From: Cytospora piceicola
Lineage: Eukaryota > Ascomycota > Sordariomycetes > Diaporthales > Cytosporaceae
Assembly (NCBI GenBank): GCA_023375675.1
Contig: JALQBC010000010.1
Coordinates: 992,001-1,056,000, forward strand
Direction of reading: 5' to 3'
DNA length: 64,000 bases
Shown: piece by piece, positions 60,577 to 64,000 of the stretch
Layout: each line of letters begins with the position of its first letter
How positions within the stretch are numbered: position 1 is the stretch's first letter
The notes under the pieces: model-generated
Told to the model about the DNA's origin: nothing
Seen by the model: only the letters and a program-made list of their open reading frames with translations
Databases searched by the model: none
Made by a program: the position numbers and the translations under genes

Positions 60577-62540
60577 GGTGGAACCCAAATTGGCGCCTCG
60601 AGCTCCGTTGCAGGCCGTCGCCTGGCAGCTTCGGGGTCGACCCCTCTTCATGCACACATCTGTCGCTTTTTGGATAAGAGCATGTAGCTCTCGGGCACAG
60701 CCGTGATGGTTGTGCACAAAGGCGCACTGGCTTATATTGGACAGAATTGTTCAGGATCTTGCCACCGTGTGCATGTTGGGCCATCTATGTGCCTTGAGCG
60801 GGTGCTGAGGCGGGAGTTGCCCGATTTGGTTCTCGACGCAGAAGCCTGACGGGCGTGAGTGAAAGAGATGCACGTATTTCCAATCTCGATACCAATTCGA
60901 TCTTCATTGCAGCTGGTGGAACCCAGCCTGGGGGCCAGCTGACGGCGTTTCCTAAGGTTCTGATAGACTTATGTTTTGTTTTTACAATCCTCCTGTGTGC
61001 AGAGGATCTCGCACGGTTCATCATGCGATCATGGTTCCTTTTTATAGAAAGTCATTTCGACGGCAGCATATACCACAGAGGGATGAGAGCGCAGAAATGG
61101 AAAAGCCCGGTTTCGGCAGAGCATGAGGCATTGCAGCGAGTTTCGGCCCTATTTGCGATTTTCCACACGGTGGTCACAGCCATGTCTTCCCCACGCATTT
61201 GGGATACTTTACAGGACTTTATGGTTTTTTGGCTCGGAGATTCAGGGTACATGTGATCCAGTCCAGAGTCTGGAGGTTCAGCACACATCCGTCATTATGT
61301 GTGTCTGTGTGTGTTTGTATGTGTGGAATCTGGAAGAGGAGGGCGAATACAGCAGCTTTTTTTTCCACAGTATGGCTATATGGTAACAGCAGAGGAAGTT
61401 GTTTCCGGCTTTCGCCTGAGAGCTCAGCTTGTCTTCACGGTCCAGCTGGGTGGTTCCCACAAGAGGTTCAGCCTGGACTTTCAATCTCAACCGAGGAATC
61501 GGATGGTTCGGGATGTACGACGGAGCAACGACCAATAACCAGTTACCTGGGCCGAATGGAGGGTGCCCCATACAACACGGTCTGCCAGCAACGGCCTGGA
61601 CCGGATAGAGAGGGAAAAGGCGATGGAAAAAAGGCGGCAATCTGGTGGACTAGCGAGGAAGAGCTGGTACATGAGACCTTTGGTTTATGTCTCAACACTG
61701 GATGGAGTTTTACGCGAAGCATTCATGAAATTTGGTAAGGGACGTTTGAGGGATGAATTCATTGTTGTCAATACCACACACAAATAAAGTAGACTGGGAA
61801 GGGAGGACGGGGGAAACTCGGTGCAAAGGGGCAAAGGCATCGATGGACATTTCCAAAGAAAAAAGCGGATAAAAAAATCGAATACACAAAAAAATGTTGA
61901 AAATGTAACAATGCCTGACCCTCGACCATGGTGATACCCTTATTGAAGGAAACGAATTTGAGCATATGGCCGTTCGGTCAGTCAAGCAGGCCAGTCAGCC
62001 ATATAGATACTAAGTAGACAAGTAGATACATACTGAAGTAGATATTGGGGCTCTGCGGCAGTCTGTGTTATGCCATGTGGAACCGGCAAATGAATACGGC
62101 TCGCTCCGTACACACAAGTATAATCTACCTAGGTGATGTACTATGGTAGGTATTAATGGCTGTGTATAACAACCTTGGAAGTACATTAAATTAGTCGGCC
62201 CAAGGCCATCAAGACGGTCCGGTCCGCTAAACCGTTTGGGGATCTGAGAGTTGAGGCGACGTTGGACGTTGAACGGCGGATCCGGGACGGACGGACGGTG
62301 TTATCCCAAGCCAAACGGCCAAGAGATAAGCTGCTGTTGCGTGCCTGCCTTGCTAAGGTTGGTAGCGAGTGAACACTCGAGTAGGTAAACCAAGTACCTT
62401 AGGCATTGACTCGAGATGACTGTGGGAGGTCTTTGAAGACCGTCTATGCTTGACACAGGCCTCCTGTCACTCAGCCCAATTGGTGCTCCGCCGACACCTC
62501 TGTGGACAACAACAGATGTCAGTCCACATCAGGACGAGCT
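60577..62540. other. intergenic stretch, 2 kb
   Basis: This stretch lies between the nucleotidyltransferase stop and the BTB-like gene. Short random frames only. One TACCTAGGTG variant near 62126 and a GGACGGAC tandem near 62285 are the only structures noticed. Confidence 0.5.
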
Positions 62541-64000
62541 ATGCACACTCCGAGTCTACTGCCTTTTTCTTCAACCCGTCCTCCCACTTCCATGCTGCGA
62601 GGTCTTTCCATCTCGCCCTCGTCCCGAGATGATCCGAGGCTCGAGCGAGCGGGGTCACAAATGCAGTACAGTGAGAAGGAGAGGAGACACCAGCAACTCA
62701 AGTCGTGCGTACAGAGGCTGAGAGCAGCCAGGATCCCGGGATCGGATCCGGGGGGCGTTGATGGGGCTTTTGAGGAGTTTGTGAGGGTCAGGGAGGAGGC
62801 CGGGGACATTGTTCGTGCCTTGGTCACGTCACAGCGACCTGGTGGTGGACACGGTCGATTCCAGAGTCGAGGTGCCTGTAGGAGGAACGGCTCGGTTCAG
62901 GAGACGATTGACAGGCTGGAAATGCTTAGGATCGCCTCTGGAAACAGCCCGGGTGACAATGATGTGGATGGACTGATGGCTGCCTTTGGCAACATGGGAA
63001 TTGCGAATGCCACAGGCCCTGCACGGCCACGAAGCAAGAGTCAAGGTGGCCGACTCGACCCTGCATGGCTCACAACGATCCAGGACTGGAAGGCTGCTAT
63101 CCAGAGGCTGCTCGACTCGCATCGGGCCAGCCTGGCGGAGATGTACCGGGCATATGAGAAGGATACGACGCCCGAGATGGTGGAGAGGATATTTAATGAC
63201 CTCAAATCCCGGGCAGAGACGATCCACAATATGAAGACGGGCAGATCTTCCCTGATGTCCAGTCAGTTTGGCAGGACCCTGGCTTACTTGCCTACGCTTG
63301 AAAGGCGGTTTCAAAACTATGACACGCTCAAAGAGGCGGTTTTGGAGCTCGACAAGTACTTACGCTTGGGAGAGGCCGGCGTGGACGATGGAGATAGGCT
63401 GGTCAAGGACTACGTAATTGTCGAACGCGGGGACGCCATCCTCGAGTTTGCCAACCTCGATTCGCACGACAGCCCAGTCCTGCGGTTCCGAGTGTCCTCG
63501 CACATGCTGGCCGAGACTTCACCCATCTTCAGGGCCGTCTTCCAGGGCCAGTTCAGCCACCCAAGAGTCTTGGACCGCGGCCTGAGGGAGCTCGAGGGCC
63601 AGGTACCAAGGGAGCCACCCCCCTTCGTCACCTGCCCCGACGGCGCCGAGGTAAAGCTCTACAGCATGCCGCAGCTCGAGCTCAACAAGGACGGCTCCCT
63701 GGGGGTGCTCTTGTATGCCGCGCACATGCAGAATGACAAGGTGCCACGTGAGGTGTCCTTTGCTCAGTTCACAGCCATCGCCGAGGTGTGCCTTCGCTAC
63801 CAGTGCACTTCTCCCTTGGAGGTCGTCGTGGAGCACCGGTGGCTGCCAAAGTGGGTGCATATGGCCAACGAGGACCAGCCCGACGGGCTGCTGCTCATCA
63901 GCTACGCATTTGGCTTGCGGCGGATCTTCACGCGGATGAGCAAGAATGCGGTGTTGAACATCGTCGATGAGGAGGAGCTAAGGGGCAAGAACTGGCCCGA
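62541..64000 (+). CDS. fungal BTB-like domain protein, truncated by the window edge
   Basis: The frame is open from an in-frame stop at 62451 to the last base, so the gene continues beyond the window. Candidate starts are ATG 62541 (MHTPSLLPFSS) and ATG 62592 (MLRGLSISPS); I cannot choose between them. About 486 codons are present. The first third is charged and helical (EKERRHQQLKSCVQRLR, then IQDWKAAIQRLLDSH), followed by a BTB/POZ-like core: DAILEFANLDSHDSPVLRFR, VSSHMLAETSPIFRAVF, then LLYAAHMQNDKVPREVSF, EVCLRYQCTSPLEVVVEHRW and LISYAFGLRRIFTRMSK. Many ascomycete genomes carry families of such proteins; BTB folds dimerise or recruit partners, but the role of this family is not established. 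No intron is needed in the visible part. Confidence 0.8.
   Translation, partial: MHTPSLLPFSSTRPPTSMLRGLSISPSSRDDPRLERAGSQMQYSEKERRHQQLKSCVQRLRAARIPGSDPGGVDGAFEEFVRVREEAGDIVRALVTSQRPGGGHGRFQSRGACRRNGSVQETIDRLEMLRIASGNSPGDNDVDGLMAAFGNMGIANATGPARPRSKSQGGRLDPAWLTTIQDWKAAIQRLLDSHRASLAEMYRAYEKDTTPEMVERIFNDLKSRAETIHNMKTGRSSLMSSQFGRTLAYLPTLERRFQNYDTLKEAVLELDKYLRLGEAGVDDGDRLVKDYVIVERGDAILEFANLDSHDSPVLRFRVSSHMLAETSPIFRAVFQGQFSHPRVLDRGLRELEGQVPREPPPFVTCPDGAEVKLYSMPQLELNKDGSLGVLLYAAHMQNDKVPREVSFAQFTAIAEVCLRYQCTSPLEVVVEHRWLPKWVHMANEDQPDGLLLISYAFGLRRIFTRMSKNAVLNIVDEEELRGKNWP

Noticed and set aside
61199..61738. 179-codon plus-strand frame after the nucleotidyltransferase gene
   Set aside because: No domain or codon bias; it is probably 3'-UTR or intergenic DNA.
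1..64000. CRISPR arrays, prophage or bacterial operons
   Set aside because: The tandem repeats seen are simple-sequence arrays without unique spacers, and the gene structure is clearly fungal.

Overview
The window is nuclear DNA from a filamentous ascomycete (Pezizomycotina, most likely Sordariomycetes). The evidence is short spliceosomal introns with GTRNGY donors and RCTRAY branch points (GCTAAC, ACTGAC, ACTAAC), G/C-ending codons in long ORFs, and gene families typical of this group. I see 15 protein genes I would annotate (one runs off the right edge) plus one doubtful coding-like remnant. Every exon model given as complete sums to a multiple of three with matching phases. I recognise no tRNA, rRNA, transposon, CRISPR array or virus.

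Layout. 1-4.9 kb: no gene recognised. 4.9-13.1 kb: one large regulatory-looking locus with a leader carrying three probable introns and a four-exon coding region. The 770-residue protein carries two diverged copies of the same fungal domain (DUF8032-like); it could easily be mistaken for two neighbouring genes. 16.4-18.2 kb: two small minus-strand genes of unknown function. 18.9-21.2 kb: a convergent pair of Nudix hydrolases, an ADP-sugar diphosphatase-like enzyme with a probable mitochondrial presequence and a YSA1-type ADP-ribose pyrophosphatase. 22.3-24.1 kb: an MFS transporter. 26.9-30.3 kb: a 1079-residue disordered protein. 30.5-30.9 kb: a minus-strand coding-like remnant. 31.6-35.6 kb: a cytochrome P450 and a flavin amine oxidase in tandem. 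36.8-37.5 kb: an apparently intracellular glycine-zipper plus LysM protein. 38.7-39.9 kb: an SLC35F-type transporter. 46.3-48.1 kb: a four-exon fungal protein of unknown function. 56.5-60.6 kb: a Cid1/Cid13-type nucleotidyltransferase with long disordered tails. 62.5 kb to the end: the start of a fungal BTB-like protein.

The long gaps (39.9-46.3 kb and 48.1-56.5 kb especially) hold microsatellites, poly-C/poly-G runs, a pentanucleotide array, an 18-bp perfect palindrome and at least twelve exact copies of the palindrome TACCTAGGTA, all right of 38 kb. I see no coding signal there.

Functionally, the two Nudix enzymes plausibly act on related nucleotide-sugar substrates in different compartments. 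The P450/oxidase pair could form a small oxidative module. The rest looks like ordinary housekeeping, transport and regulatory genes. There is no clear secondary-metabolite cluster: no PKS, NRPS or terpene synthase is visible.
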